Shown: piece after piece, positions 37,968-46,544 of the stretch
How the letters are laid out: each line of letters starts with the position of its first letter
Position numbering within the stretch: position 1 is the first letter of the stretch
Source: Streptomyces paradoxus
Lineage (GTDB): Bacteria > Actinomycetota > Actinomycetes > Streptomycetales > Streptomycetaceae
Direction: 5' to 3'
DNA length: 64,000 bases
Assembly: GCF_014202475.1 (NCBI RefSeq)
Contig: NZ_JACHGV010000010.1
Span: forward strand, 279,483-343,482
Notes under the pieces: generated by a model
The model's input: the letters and a program-made list of their open reading frames with translations, nothing else
What the model was told of the DNA's origin: nothing
Database searches by the model: none
Translations under genes and position numbers: made by a program

Positions 37968-40900
37968 ATGGCGTCGCGGAACCGGTCCCGGGAGACGGAC
38001 GACAGCTCACAAGGCTCCCCTGACGTCCCCGGAACAGCACGGCACGAGGACGGGGCGGTCCCCGGCGACACCCTCGTCCGCATCCACGACCTGGCCGGCC
38101 GCCCCCGCGGCACCGGCTTCCTGGCCGACCACCACGGCACCCTGATCACCAGCCACGAGGCCGTCGACGGCCTGCCCCGCATCGTCCTGTACGGCGCCGG
38201 GGACCGCCGCCGCGTCGTGTCCGCCGACGCGGTCACCCCGCTGCCCGCACTGGACCTGGCCCTCGTACGGACCGAGGGTCTCGGCGTGCCGCCGCTGCCC
38301 GTCACCGTGCGGGAGGGGCCCAGGACCGGCGCCTATGTACGGATCGCCGCCGGCGGCTGGCGCGAGGCCCGGCTGCTGGGCTCGACCTCCGTGACCTACG
38401 CGGCCACGGACCGCTTCCACCGCCTCGACGACGCGCTCGAACTGGCGGTCGGCACGGCAGGGCGGGACGCGCTGCGGCTGGGCGGCGGAGCGGCCGGCGG
38501 CCCCGTGCTCGACGCCGCGACCGGTGCCGTGGTCGGGGTGCTGGGCACCGCGCTCAGCTCCGATCACCGCGAGGTCGGGTTCGCCGTACCGCTGCGTTCC
38601 CCGCTCCCCGGTGCCGCGCGGTCCCTCGCCGACCTGCTCGCCGAGAACGCGGCGACGGTCCCCGCGTACGGCGCGGACCTCAATCTCGCCGGGGTGCTGG
38701 ACCTGACCGCCGCCTCCGTGGCACTGGAGGGCCCGCCCGGCGGCACCGGTGTCCCGCAACCGGTCGAACGGACGGCCGTGGCGGCCGGGTTCACCGCGTT
38801 CACCGGCGGCCCGGCGGCCGTGCTCGGCCTCGTCGGCCCCCCGGGCAGCGGTCGTACGACGGAACTCGCGGCGCTCGCCGCGCGCCGCCGGCGGGACGGG
38901 CAGCCCACGCTCTGGCTGCGCGGCAGTGAACTGCGGGACGGCGACGCGTCGGTGGCGGACGCGGCACACCGGGCGCTGAGCCGGGCCGCCTCCGCCGTGG
39001 CCGCCTCCGCCCCGGCCGGCCCGGGCGACATCACGCCCGAGCGCCTGGCCCACCTCGCCCGGTCCGCGGGCCGCCCGCTGCTGCTCCTGCTCGACGGCCC
39101 CGAGGAGATGCCACCGGCCCTGGCCCGCCGCCTGACCGACTGGGCGGACGGGAGCACGCGGTGGCTGCGGGGGACGGGAGCCCGGCTGGTGGTGGCGTGC
39201 CGGGCGGAGTACTGGGAGACCGCGCCCTTCCCCGCGGAGCCGTGCGTGCCCCTCGGCGACCTCACCGAGAGCGAGGCGCGGGAGGCGTACCGGAGCCACG
39301 GCATCGCGGGTCACGCCCTCGCCCCGGCCGACGCCCGGCATCCCCTCACCCTCGGTCTGCTCGCCGAGGTCCGGGCGGCCCTCACCGAGCCGCCCGAGGC
39401 GGCCGTGGTCGACCGGAACGACGTCTTCGCGGCCTACCTCGACCTGATGTCCCTGCGCATCGCCCAGCGCCTGGCAGCCGGCGACGGTCTGCAGGGCACC
39501 GCCGTACGCCGCCTGGCCGCCAAGGTCGCCGGGCAGGTGCACGAGGCCGCCCGGCGCAGTCTCGGACCGGGGCCGGGGTACCTGGACCAGGAGGTGTTCG
39601 CGGCCGTGTTCCCGTGGGGGGCCGCCCCGGCGCGGCTCGGCGGCGGCAGCGGCTGGGCGTCGGCCGTAATCGCGGAGGGCCTGCTCGTGCCCGCCGGACC
39701 CGGCTACCGCTTCGCGCACGAGGGGCTCGCCGACTGGCTCCAGGGCATGCACCTCGACCTCGACGAAGCGCTGCACGCCCTCGTCCACCGCGCCGAGGAC
39801 GCCCCGTCCGACCCCGTGCCGCACCACCGCATCGGGCCGGTCGTCCAGGCCCTGCTGTACCTCGGCCGCCAGCACGGCCCCGGTCAACTGGCCTCCCGCC
39901 TGGCCGACCTGGTGCACGCCCTGGACGCCGATCCGCGCTCCTGGTGGGCCGCCCGGCTGCTCGCCGGGACGCTGTCGGCCCTGCCCGACGCGGCGCCGTA
40001 CACGGAGGTGCTGCGGCTGCTCGCCGACCGGATCGTGGCCTGGCGGCGGCAGGAGCGGCCCGTGCCGGAGGAGCTCGGGCCCGCGTTCTGGACCGGCGTA
40101 CGGCTCCCGGAGGAGGCGCGCTGCGCCCTGCTGCGGCGGCTGGTCCACGCCGACGGGCCGCCGTGCGAGGCCGGGCCCCGCTTCCTGGACGCCGTCGCCG
40201 GACTTCTCGCCGCCGACCCCGCCGCCGTGCAACCGCAGCTCGCCCGCTGGTTCGACGACGAGCAGCCGCTGCCCGCCACCCCGCACGCGACCGTGGCCAC
40301 GGCCGCCCAGGCGCTGCTGCACACCCACCGTCACGGCGCCCTGGACGGTCTGACGGACGTGCTCGTCGACCGTGCGCACCGGCGGGCCGACGAACTGCTC
40401 GCCGTGCTGGCCGAGGAGGAACCGTCGCGGGTGTGCCGGGCCGTCGACCGGTGGGCGCGCGACGAGCGGCCCGCGCGGCGGAGCGCCGCGGTGGCGCACG
40501 GACTGCGCGTCGCGCCGCACGTGAGCACCACAGGCGACCGCGCCCTCCTGCGCTACGCGGCCCTCACCCTGCTCGCCCGGCCCGCCGACCGTGCCCTGCA
40601 CGGCGGCGCCCTCGCCCTCCTCGTCCAGGACCCCCACACCCGGGCCCGCTACCTCCCGCGGGCGCTGGAGCACTTCGCGGCGGGCGACCCGCGGTTCTCG
40701 CCGGAGGCGCTGGCCGGCGCCCTCCTGACCGACCCCGAGCCCGTCCTCGCGGCCTTCGCGGCCCGGCTGGAGCGGCCGGACGGGGAGGAGGCCCTGCGGG
40801 CCCTCGCCGACGCCGCCCCGCCCGGCCTGGCCCGGCGGGTCGCCGCTGTGGTGTGCCGGGCGGCCTCGCTGCGGCCGGAACTCGCCGGGCAGGTGGCCGC

Positions 40901-41369
40901 GTACGCCGACCAGCGGCTCGACCGGGGCCCCGCCGCCCGGCCCGTGCTCCTGCCGCTGATCACGGGCCTGCTGGAGGACGGCCCGGTGCGGCTGCGCTGC
41001 GCCCTGGCCGCCGCCCTGACCCTGCCCGGCATCCCCGCCTCGCGTCCGCTGCGCCGGGAGCTGCGCGACGCGCTCCTCGCCCGCGAGCACGACACCGACG
41101 TCCTGGACGCGCTCCTGCAGGCCGCCGCCCGCAACGGCGAAGACGACCTGCGCGACCTCGTCCACCGCATCGGGCGGCTCCTCGTGCGCACCCCGGAGGG
41201 CGCCACCCGCTTCGACCGCGCCCTGGTCGACCTGGGCCGGCACGTGCCCGGCTTCGCCGGCCGCGCGGCCGCCTGGCTGGCCGAGTCGCCCGAGGAATGG
41301 GTGGCGCTGGTCGGGCCGAGCTCCCACCGCATGATCGAGAACCTGGCGGGCGCGGGCGTCCTCGCATGA
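37968..41369 (+). CDS. pseudo-trypsin / P-loop / helical-repeat protein
   Basis: This is a 1133-residue protein without signal or membrane segments. Residues about 35-215 look like a trypsin/HtrA-type fold: GTGFLADHHGTLITSH (H63), ALDLALV (D96) and GGAAGGPVLD, where the catalytic Ser position is A176. A P-loop domain follows: GLVGPPGSGRTTE (288-299), with R296 where Walker A has Lys, and a Walker B LLLLLDGPEE (D376). YRFAHEGLADWL marks the end of a STAND-like module. The remaining ~600 residues are leucine/arginine-rich helices resembling HEAT-type repeats. ATG 37968 has GGGGAGG before it. Function is unknown; a scaffold, sensor or immune role is speculation. Confidence 0.8.
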   Translation: MASRNRSRETDDSSQGSPDVPGTARHEDGAVPGDTLVRIHDLAGRPRGTGFLADHHGTLITSHEAVDGLPRIVLYGAGDRRRVVSADAVTPLPALDLALVRTEGLGVPPLPVTVREGPRTGAYVRIAAGGWREARLLGSTSVTYAATDRFHRLDDALELAVGTAGRDALRLGGGAAGGPVLDAATGAVVGVLGTALSSDHREVGFAVPLRSPLPGAARSLADLLAENAATVPAYGADLNLAGVLDLTAASVALEGPPGGTGVPQPVERTAVAAGFTAFTGGPAAVLGLVGPPGSGRTTELAALAARRRRDGQPTLWLRGSELRDGDASVADAAHRALSRAASAVAASAPAGPGDITPERLAHLARSAGRPLLLLLDGPEEMPPALARRLTDWADGSTRWLRGTGARLVVACRAEYWETAPFPAEPCVPLGDLTESEAREAYRSHGIAGHALAPADARHPLTLGLLAEVRAALTEPPEAAVVDRNDVFAAYLDLMSLRIAQRLAAGDGLQGTAVRRLAAKVAGQVHEAARRSLGPGPGYLDQEVFAAVFPWGAAPARLGGGSGWASAVIAEGLLVPAGPGYRFAHEGLADWLQGMHLDLDEALHALVHRAEDAPSDPVPHHRIGPVVQALLYLGRQHGPGQLASRLADLVHALDADPRSWWAARLLAGTLSALPDAAPYTEVLRLLADRIVAWRRQERPVPEELGPAFWTGVRLPEEARCALLRRLVHADGPPCEAGPRFLDAVAGLLAADPAAVQPQLARWFDDEQPLPATPHATVATAAQALLHTHRHGALDGLTDVLVDRAHRRADELLAVLAEEEPSRVCRAVDRWARDERPARRSAAVAHGLRVAPHVSTTGDRALLRYAALTLLARPADRALHGGALALLVQDPHTRARYLPRALEHFAAGDPRFSPEALAGALLTDPEPVLAAFAARLERPDGEEALRALADAAPPGLARRVAAVVCRAASLRPELAGQVAAYADQRLDRGPAARPVLLPLITGLLEDGPVRLRCALAAALTLPGIPASRPLRRELRDALLAREHDTDVLDALLQAAARNGEDDLRDLVHRIGRLLVRTPEGATRFDRALVDLGRHVPGFAGRAAAWLAESPEEWVALVGPSSHRMIENLAGAGVLA

Positions 41370-41538
41370 CCGGCCTCACGGCGCCGGGCCGCAGTACGGT
41401 GCCGTGCGCCCGGTCACAGCCCCCATGCCGATGCGGGCAGGAGGCACCCGGCATGGCACCCTTAGACCTGCGCACGAGGCAATGACGGACAACCGACCGG
41501 ACACGGGTTCGACGAGCTTTCGACAAGGAGCAGGCACA

Positions 41539-42492
41539 GTGCAGCGCTGGCGTGGCTTGGAGGACATCCCCCAGGACTGGGGACGCAGCGTCGTCACCAT
41601 CGGCTCCTACGACGGAGTGCACCGCGGGCACCAGCTGATCATCCGGCATGCCGTGGACCGCGCCCGGGAACTGGGCGTTCCCGCCGTCGTCGTCACCTTC
41701 GACCCGCACCCCAGCGAGGTCGTCCGCCCCGGCAGCCACCCGCCGCTGCTCGCCCCGCACCACCGCCGCGCCGAACTCATGGCCGGCCTGGGCGTGGACG
41801 CGGTGCTCATCCTCCCCTTCACGACCGAGTTCTCGAAGCTGTCCCCGGCCGACTTCGTCGTCAAGGTCCTGGTCGACAAGCTGCACGCCAAGGCGGTCGT
41901 CGAGGGCCCCAACTTCCGCTTCGGCCACAAGGCCGCCGGGAACGTGGAGTTCCTGTCCACGCAGGGCAAGACCTACGACTTCGAGGTCGAGGTCGTCGAC
42001 CTGTACGTGACCGGCGCGGCGGGCGGCGGCGAGCCGTTCTCCTCCACGCTGACGCGGCGGCTGGTCGCCGAGGGCGACGTCGAGGGCGCGGCGGAGATCC
42101 TGGGCCGGCCGCACCGGGTGGAGGGCGTCGTCGTCCGGGGCGCCCAGCGCGGGCGCGAACTGGGCTTCCCCACCGCGAACGTCGAGACGCTGCCGCACAC
42201 GGCCATCCCGGCCGACGGTGTGTATGCCGGCTGGCTGCACGCCCAGGGCGAGGCGATGCCGGCCGCGATCTCCGTGGGGACGAATCCGCAGTTCGAGGGG
42301 ACCGAGCGGACGGTGGAGGCGTATGCCATCGACCGGGTCGGGCTCGATCTGTACGGGTTGCATGTCGCGGTCGACTTCTTGGCGTTCGTGCGGGGGCAGG
42401 CGAAGTTCGAGACGCTGGATGCGTTGCTGGTTCAGATGGGGCAGGACGTCGAGAGGTGCAGGGAGTTGGTGGCCGGCGAGGGGGCTGCCTAG
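41539..42492 (+). CDS. ribF: bifunctional riboflavin kinase / FAD synthetase
   Basis: This 317-residue enzyme makes FMN and FAD. The N-terminal FMN adenylyltransferase domain has TIGSYDGVHRGHQ (about 20-32) and VVTFDPHPSEVV; the C-terminal riboflavin kinase domain has GRELGFPTANV. GTG 41539 was chosen over upstream in-frame starts because AAGGAG (41525-41530) precedes it and it gives the usual N-terminus. Its TAG lies within a CTAG shared with the convergent ABC gene's stop. Confidence 0.95.
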   Translation: MQRWRGLEDIPQDWGRSVVTIGSYDGVHRGHQLIIRHAVDRARELGVPAVVVTFDPHPSEVVRPGSHPPLLAPHHRRAELMAGLGVDAVLILPFTTEFSKLSPADFVVKVLVDKLHAKAVVEGPNFRFGHKAAGNVEFLSTQGKTYDFEVEVVDLYVTGAAGGGEPFSSTLTRRLVAEGDVEGAAEILGRPHRVEGVVVRGAQRGRELGFPTANVETLPHTAIPADGVYAGWLHAQGEAMPAAISVGTNPQFEGTERTVEAYAIDRVGLDLYGLHVAVDFLAFVRGQAKFETLDALLVQMGQDVERCRELVAGEGAA

Positions 42493-43553
42493 TCCCCTCG
42501 TAAGCCGGGCGCGGGTGCGTTGTGGCTTGTCGCGCGGTTCCCCGCGCCCCTGAGGGACGTCGCCCAGTGGCAAGCGACCTGTGACTCGCCGCTCCCGCCC
42601 AGCACCTCCAGATCCTGGCCCCTGCACGCGTCCGCCACACCTGCCGCCTCCGCCTCACCACTGGCCAGGATCTGGCAGCGGGCGTGGAAGCGGCAGCCGG
42701 ACGGCACGCGCGACGGGTCGGGGGGCTCGCCCGTGAGGATCACCGGGGCGCCGGGAGCCTCCGGCAGCACGGACAACAGCGCCTGCGTGTAGGGATGCCG
42801 CGGGGCCGTCAGGACCTGCTCCACCGCGCCCGTCTCCACGATCCGGCCCAGGTACATCACGGCGACCCGGTCGGCGATGTTCCACGCCAGGCCCAGGTCG
42901 TGCGTGACGACCAGGGCGGACAGGCCCAGATCGGTGCGCAGCCGGAGCAGCAGGGCGAGGATCTCGCCGCGTACCGAGGCGTCGAGGGACGCCACCGGCT
43001 CGTCGGCGACGAGGAGTTCTGGTTCCAGGACGAGCGCGCCGGCGATGACGACGCGCTGCCGCTGCCCGCCGGACAGTTCGTGCGGGTAGCGCAGGAAGAA
43101 GCGCTCCGGAGGGCGCAGCCCCGCCCGGGACAGCGCCTCGGCGACCGCCGTGCGTTCGTCGCCGCCGTAGCCGTGGATGCGCAGGCCCTCGGCGACCGCG
43201 TCGTACACCGTGTGCCGGGGGTTGAGCGAGCCGCTCGGGTCCTGGAGGACCAGCTGGACGCGTTTGCGGTAGGCCTTCAGAGACCGGCCGGAGTAGTCCA
43301 GGGGGCGGCCGTCGAAGGTGACCCGGCCCGCCGTCGGCTCGACCAGACCGAGCAGGCCGCGGGCCAGGGTCGTCTTGCCGCAGCCGGACTCGCCGACCAG
43401 CGCGACGATCTCGCCGGGGCGGATGTCGAGGTCGACGCCGTCCACCGCGCGGGCCCGGGGGCCGCCGTGCCGGCCGGGGAAGGTGACGTAGAGGCCCTGG
43501 GCGCTCAGCAGCGGGGCCGTGGTGACCTCGGGGGCCGTGGGCGACGTGGTCAT
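42489..43553 (-). CDS. Dpp/Opp-type ABC transporter ATPase (second)
   Basis: This 354-residue ATPase couples ATP hydrolysis to peptide or small-solute import. Walker A GESGCGKTT, signature LSGGQRQR, Walker B ELLVADEP and the C-terminal oligopeptide-transporter segment (PSGCRFHARC) are present. ATG 43553 overlaps the previous stop. The last ~20 residues (SLRGAGNRATSHNAPAPG) are encoded by a dispersed intergenic repeat, so the natural C-terminus has been replaced or lengthened. Last gene of a five-gene operon, convergent with ribF. Confidence 0.9.
   Translation of the reverse strand: MTTSPTAPEVTTAPLLSAQGLYVTFPGRHGGPRARAVDGVDLDIRPGEIVALVGESGCGKTTLARGLLGLVEPTAGRVTFDGRPLDYSGRSLKAYRKRVQLVLQDPSGSLNPRHTVYDAVAEGLRIHGYGGDERTAVAEALSRAGLRPPERFFLRYPHELSGGQRQRVVIAGALVLEPELLVADEPVASLDASVRGEILALLLRLRTDLGLSALVVTHDLGLAWNIADRVAVMYLGRIVETGAVEQVLTAPRHPYTQALLSVLPEAPGAPVILTGEPPDPSRVPSGCRFHARCQILASGEAEAAGVADACRGQDLEVLGGSGESQVACHWATSLRGAGNRATSHNAPAPGLRGD
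42520..42556. repeat. dispersed intergenic repeat, copy D (inside a coding end)
   Basis: GTTGTGGCTTGTCGCGCGGT followed by TCCCCGCGCCCCTGAGGG is the fullest copy, in the same orientation as copy A. Here it lies within the 3' end of the minus-strand ABC ATPase gene rather than between genes. Confidence 0.75.
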
Positions 43554-44569
43554 GGCGTGCCGGGCCTCGCTTCCTCCAGGGGCTCTGGATCCTCTTCCGT
43601 GCCGCGGGGTGCGTCCGCGGGTGACCCGACCAGCACGCACGCCGCCCGGCGCTCCGGCCCCGCGGTCCGCAGCAGCGGGTCCTCCTCCGGGCACGACTCC
43701 AGCGCCACGGGGCAGCGCGGATGGAACGTGCACCCGGACGGCAGTGCGGCCGGGTCCGGCGGATCGCCCGCCAGCCCTTGCGGCGTGAACCGGGACGCCG
43801 GGTCGCCGATGCACGGGAACGCGGCCGCCAGGGCCCGGGCGTACGGGTGCCGGGCGTCCTCGTACACCTGGGCGGCCGGGCCCTCCTCGACCACCCGGCC
43901 CGCGTACATCACCGCGAGCCGGTCGCAGGTGTCGGCGAGGACCGCCAGGTCATGACTGATCATGATCAGGCCGAGGTCCTGGTCGGCGACGAGCTGCTCG
44001 ATGAGCCGGAGGATCTGGGCCTGGATCATGACGTCGAGCGCGGTCGTCGGCTCGTCGGCGATGATCAGCCGGGGATCGCAGGCCAGGGCCATGGCGATCA
44101 TGACGCGCTGGCGCTGGCCGCCGGACAGCTCGTGCGGATAGGCGTCGGCGCGGGCCGCCGGGAGACCGACCTGCTCCAGCAGTTCGCCGGTCTTCCTCTT
44201 CGCCCCCGCCGCGGTGGCCTTCTTGTGCAGCAGGATCGGCTCGGCGATCTGGTCGCCGATGCGGTGCACCGCGTTGAGGGAGTGCATCGCGCCCTGGAAG
44301 ACGACGGAGGCCCCGGCCCAGCGGACCGCCCGGACCCGGCCCCACTTCATGGCCAGCACGTCCTCGCCGTCGAGGAGCACCTCCCCGGTGATCCTGGCGC
44401 CCGCCGGGAGCAGCCGCAGCAGGGCCAGCGCCAGCGTGGACTTGCCGCAGCCCGACTCCCCGGCGAGGCCGAGCTTGCGGCCCGCGTCCAGGCGCAGGTC
44501 CACCCCGCGCACGGCCGCCGCCCCGCCGGCGTACGTCACGGTCAGGTTCCTGACGTCGAGCAGACTCAA
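43550..44569 (-). CDS. Dpp/Opp-type ABC transporter ATPase (first)
   Basis: This 339-residue ATPase is DppD-like. Walker A GESGCGKST, signature LSGGQRQR, Walker B LIIADEPTTALD and a C-terminal cysteine-rich segment (CTFHPRCPVALESC) are visible. The start is most likely TTG 44569, giving MSLLDVRNLTVTY and overlapping the permease stop as TTGA; the next in-frame starts upstream lie inside the permease. It forms a heterodimer with the following ATPase. Confidence in the exact start is moderate. Confidence 0.88.
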   Translation of the reverse strand: MSLLDVRNLTVTYAGGAAAVRGVDLRLDAGRKLGLAGESGCGKSTLALALLRLLPAGARITGEVLLDGEDVLAMKWGRVRAVRWAGASVVFQGAMHSLNAVHRIGDQIAEPILLHKKATAAGAKRKTGELLEQVGLPAARADAYPHELSGGQRQRVMIAMALACDPRLIIADEPTTALDVMIQAQILRLIEQLVADQDLGLIMISHDLAVLADTCDRLAVMYAGRVVEEGPAAQVYEDARHPYARALAAAFPCIGDPASRFTPQGLAGDPPDPAALPSGCTFHPRCPVALESCPEEDPLLRTAGPERRAACVLVGSPADAPRGTEEDPEPLEEARPGTP

Positions 44570-45480
44570 CGCGACACCCCCAGCCTGGGGTTGAGGACGG
44601 ACTCCACGGCCCGCCCGCACAGCGTGAACGCCAGCGCCACCACGGCGATGGCGATGCCCGGCGGCACCAGGTACCACCAGTCCCCGGCGCTGACCGCGCC
44701 CGCCTCGCGCGCGTCCTGGAGCAGCCCGCCCCACGAGACGACCGTCGGGTCACCGAGGCCGAGGAAGGCGAGGGTCGCCTCGGCGAGGATGGCCGAGGAG
44801 ATGATCAGGGTCGTCTGGGCCAGTACCAGTGGCATCACGTTGGGCAGGACGTGCCGGGACATGATGTGCCAGTGGCCGCCGCCGAGCGCCTGCGCCCGCT
44901 CGATGTACGGACGGGTCTCCACGGCGAGGGTCTGGGCGCGCACCAGCCGGGCCGTGGTCGGCCAGGTGGTCACGCCGATCGCGACGACGGTCGTGGTCAG
45001 CGAGCGGGACATCACGGTCGCCAGGGCGATCGCCAGCACCAGGGTCGGCATGACCAGGAACCAGTCGGTGATCCGCATCATCACCGTCGCGTACCAGCCC
45101 TTGAAGTGCCCCGCCGTCACCCCGATCAAGGTGCCGATCGCGACCGACAGCACGGCGGCGAGCAGCCCGACCAGCAGCGACACCCGCGAGCCCCAGATCA
45201 CCAGGCCCAGCAGATCCCGCCCGAACTGGTCGGTGCCCAGCGGGAACTCGGCGCTCGGGCTCTGCATCGGACGCCCCGGCGCCTCCGTCACGCTGCTCAC
45301 GTCGGAGCCGACGAACACCGGTGCGAACAGGGCCAGCAGCGCGCACAGCGAGAGCGCGGTCAGGCCGTACAGCCCCGCCCGTTCGGAGCGGTACTGCCGC
45401 CAGAAGCGGGCGACGGACGCCCTGCGGCGCTGCCGGGCCAGGGCGCGCGGGCTCGGGGCCGTGCCGGTCGACGTCGTCAT
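44566..45480 (-). CDS. Dpp/Opp-type ABC permease (DppC-like)
   Basis: This 304-residue inner-membrane permease has an N-terminal cytoplasmic tail with RFWRQYRSERAGLYG and the family motif FPLGTDQFGRDLLG. It carries about six membrane helices and the ATPase-docking stretch ERAQALGGGHWHIMSRHVLP. ATG 45480 overlaps the preceding permease stop by four bases. Substrate is probably peptides or a related small molecule, but nickel or sugars also occur in this superfamily. Confidence 0.9.
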   Translation of the reverse strand: MTTSTGTAPSPRALARQRRRASVARFWRQYRSERAGLYGLTALSLCALLALFAPVFVGSDVSSVTEAPGRPMQSPSAEFPLGTDQFGRDLLGLVIWGSRVSLLVGLLAAVLSVAIGTLIGVTAGHFKGWYATVMMRITDWFLVMPTLVLAIALATVMSRSLTTTVVAIGVTTWPTTARLVRAQTLAVETRPYIERAQALGGGHWHIMSRHVLPNVMPLVLAQTTLIISSAILAEATLAFLGLGDPTVVSWGGLLQDAREAGAVSAGDWWYLVPPGIAIAVVALAFTLCGRAVESVLNPRLGVSR

Positions 45481-46526
45481 CGGGCCACCCGGGGGTCCAG
45501 CAGCGGATAGACCAGGTCGGCGAGGGTGTTCATCAGGATCACCGCGGCGGCGAACACGAAGAACAGGCCCTGCACCAGCGGCAGGTCGGGCACGCTCAGC
45601 GCCTGGTAGAAAAGCCCGCCCAACCCCGGCCAGGAGAACACCGTCTCCACGAGGATCACGCCCGCCACCGTCCGGCCGAGGTTGATGAAGATCAGCGTCA
45701 CGGTCGGCAGCAGCGCGTTCGGCACGGCGTGCCGGCGGCGGACGAGGTCGTCGCGCAGGCCCTTGGCCCGTGCGGTCGTCAGATAGTCGCTGCCCATCTC
45801 GTCCAGCAGCGCCGACCGCGTGACCAGCAGCGTCTGCCCGTACTCCACGGCCACCAGCGTCACCACCGGGAGCACCAGGTGGTGCGCCACGTCGAGGACG
45901 TACGCGAAGCCTTCCTCGCCGCCCGACTCCATGCCGCCGGTCGGGAACATGCCGGGCAGCGGTCCGATGCCCACCGACAGCACGATGATCAGCAGCAGCC
46001 CCAGCCAGAAGGACGGGATGGAGTACAGCGTCAGCGCGAGGCCCGTGTTGACGCGGTCGCCCAGCTTGCCGTGCCGCCACGCCGACCGGGTGCCGAGGAA
46101 GATGCCCAGCGCCGTGTAGAGGACGAACGCCGTCCCCGTGAGCAGCAGGGTGTTCGGCAGCGCCTCGGTGATCTTGTCGACGACGGGGGCGCGGAACTGG
46201 TACGACGTGCCGAAGTCACCCGTGAGCGCCTTGCCGCAGTAGTCCGTGAACTGCCGCCACAGCGGCAGGTCGAGACCGAACTCGTCGCGATAGGCGGCCA
46301 GCTGCTCCGCCGACACCTGACGGCCGCCCGTCATGGTCTTCACCGGGTCGCCCGGGATCAGCCGGAAGAGGAAGAAGCTGGTCACGAGGACGGCCAGCAG
46401 CGATACGGCGGCACCGGCCACCTTGCCCGCCAGGTACCGCGGGTACGCGGAGCTCTTGCGTGCCCGCGGCCCGGCCGCCGGCCGCTGCTTGTCCTCGACC
46501 AGCGCGGGGGTCGCGTCAGCGGTCAT
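45477..46526 (-). CDS. Dpp/Opp-type ABC permease (DppB-like)
   Basis: This 349-residue permease has a first membrane helix near residue 35 (AVSLLAVLVTSFFLFRLIPG) followed by the typical PGDPVKTMTGGR loop, about six helices in total, and the docking segment LTTARAKGLRDDLVRRRHAVPN. An extra N-terminal tail of about 30 residues precedes the first helix. ATG 46526 follows the binding-protein stop by 18 bases on the minus strand. It pairs with the DppC-like permease. Confidence 0.9.
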   Translation of the reverse strand: MTADATPALVEDKQRPAAGPRARKSSAYPRYLAGKVAGAAVSLLAVLVTSFFLFRLIPGDPVKTMTGGRQVSAEQLAAYRDEFGLDLPLWRQFTDYCGKALTGDFGTSYQFRAPVVDKITEALPNTLLLTGTAFVLYTALGIFLGTRSAWRHGKLGDRVNTGLALTLYSIPSFWLGLLLIIVLSVGIGPLPGMFPTGGMESGGEEGFAYVLDVAHHLVLPVVTLVAVEYGQTLLVTRSALLDEMGSDYLTTARAKGLRDDLVRRRHAVPNALLPTVTLIFINLGRTVAGVILVETVFSWPGLGGLFYQALSVPDLPLVQGLFFVFAAAVILMNTLADLVYPLLDPRVAR

Positions 46527-46544
46527 GAGTACCCGCTCGCCGCT

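Noticed and set aside
37968..38600. Annotation as an active serine protease
   Set aside because: The expected GxSGGP motif reads GAAGGP, with Ala at the nucleophile position.
41370..41538. Extended N-terminus for ribF
   Set aside because: A good ribosome site precedes GTG 41539 and the extension has no similarity to the family.
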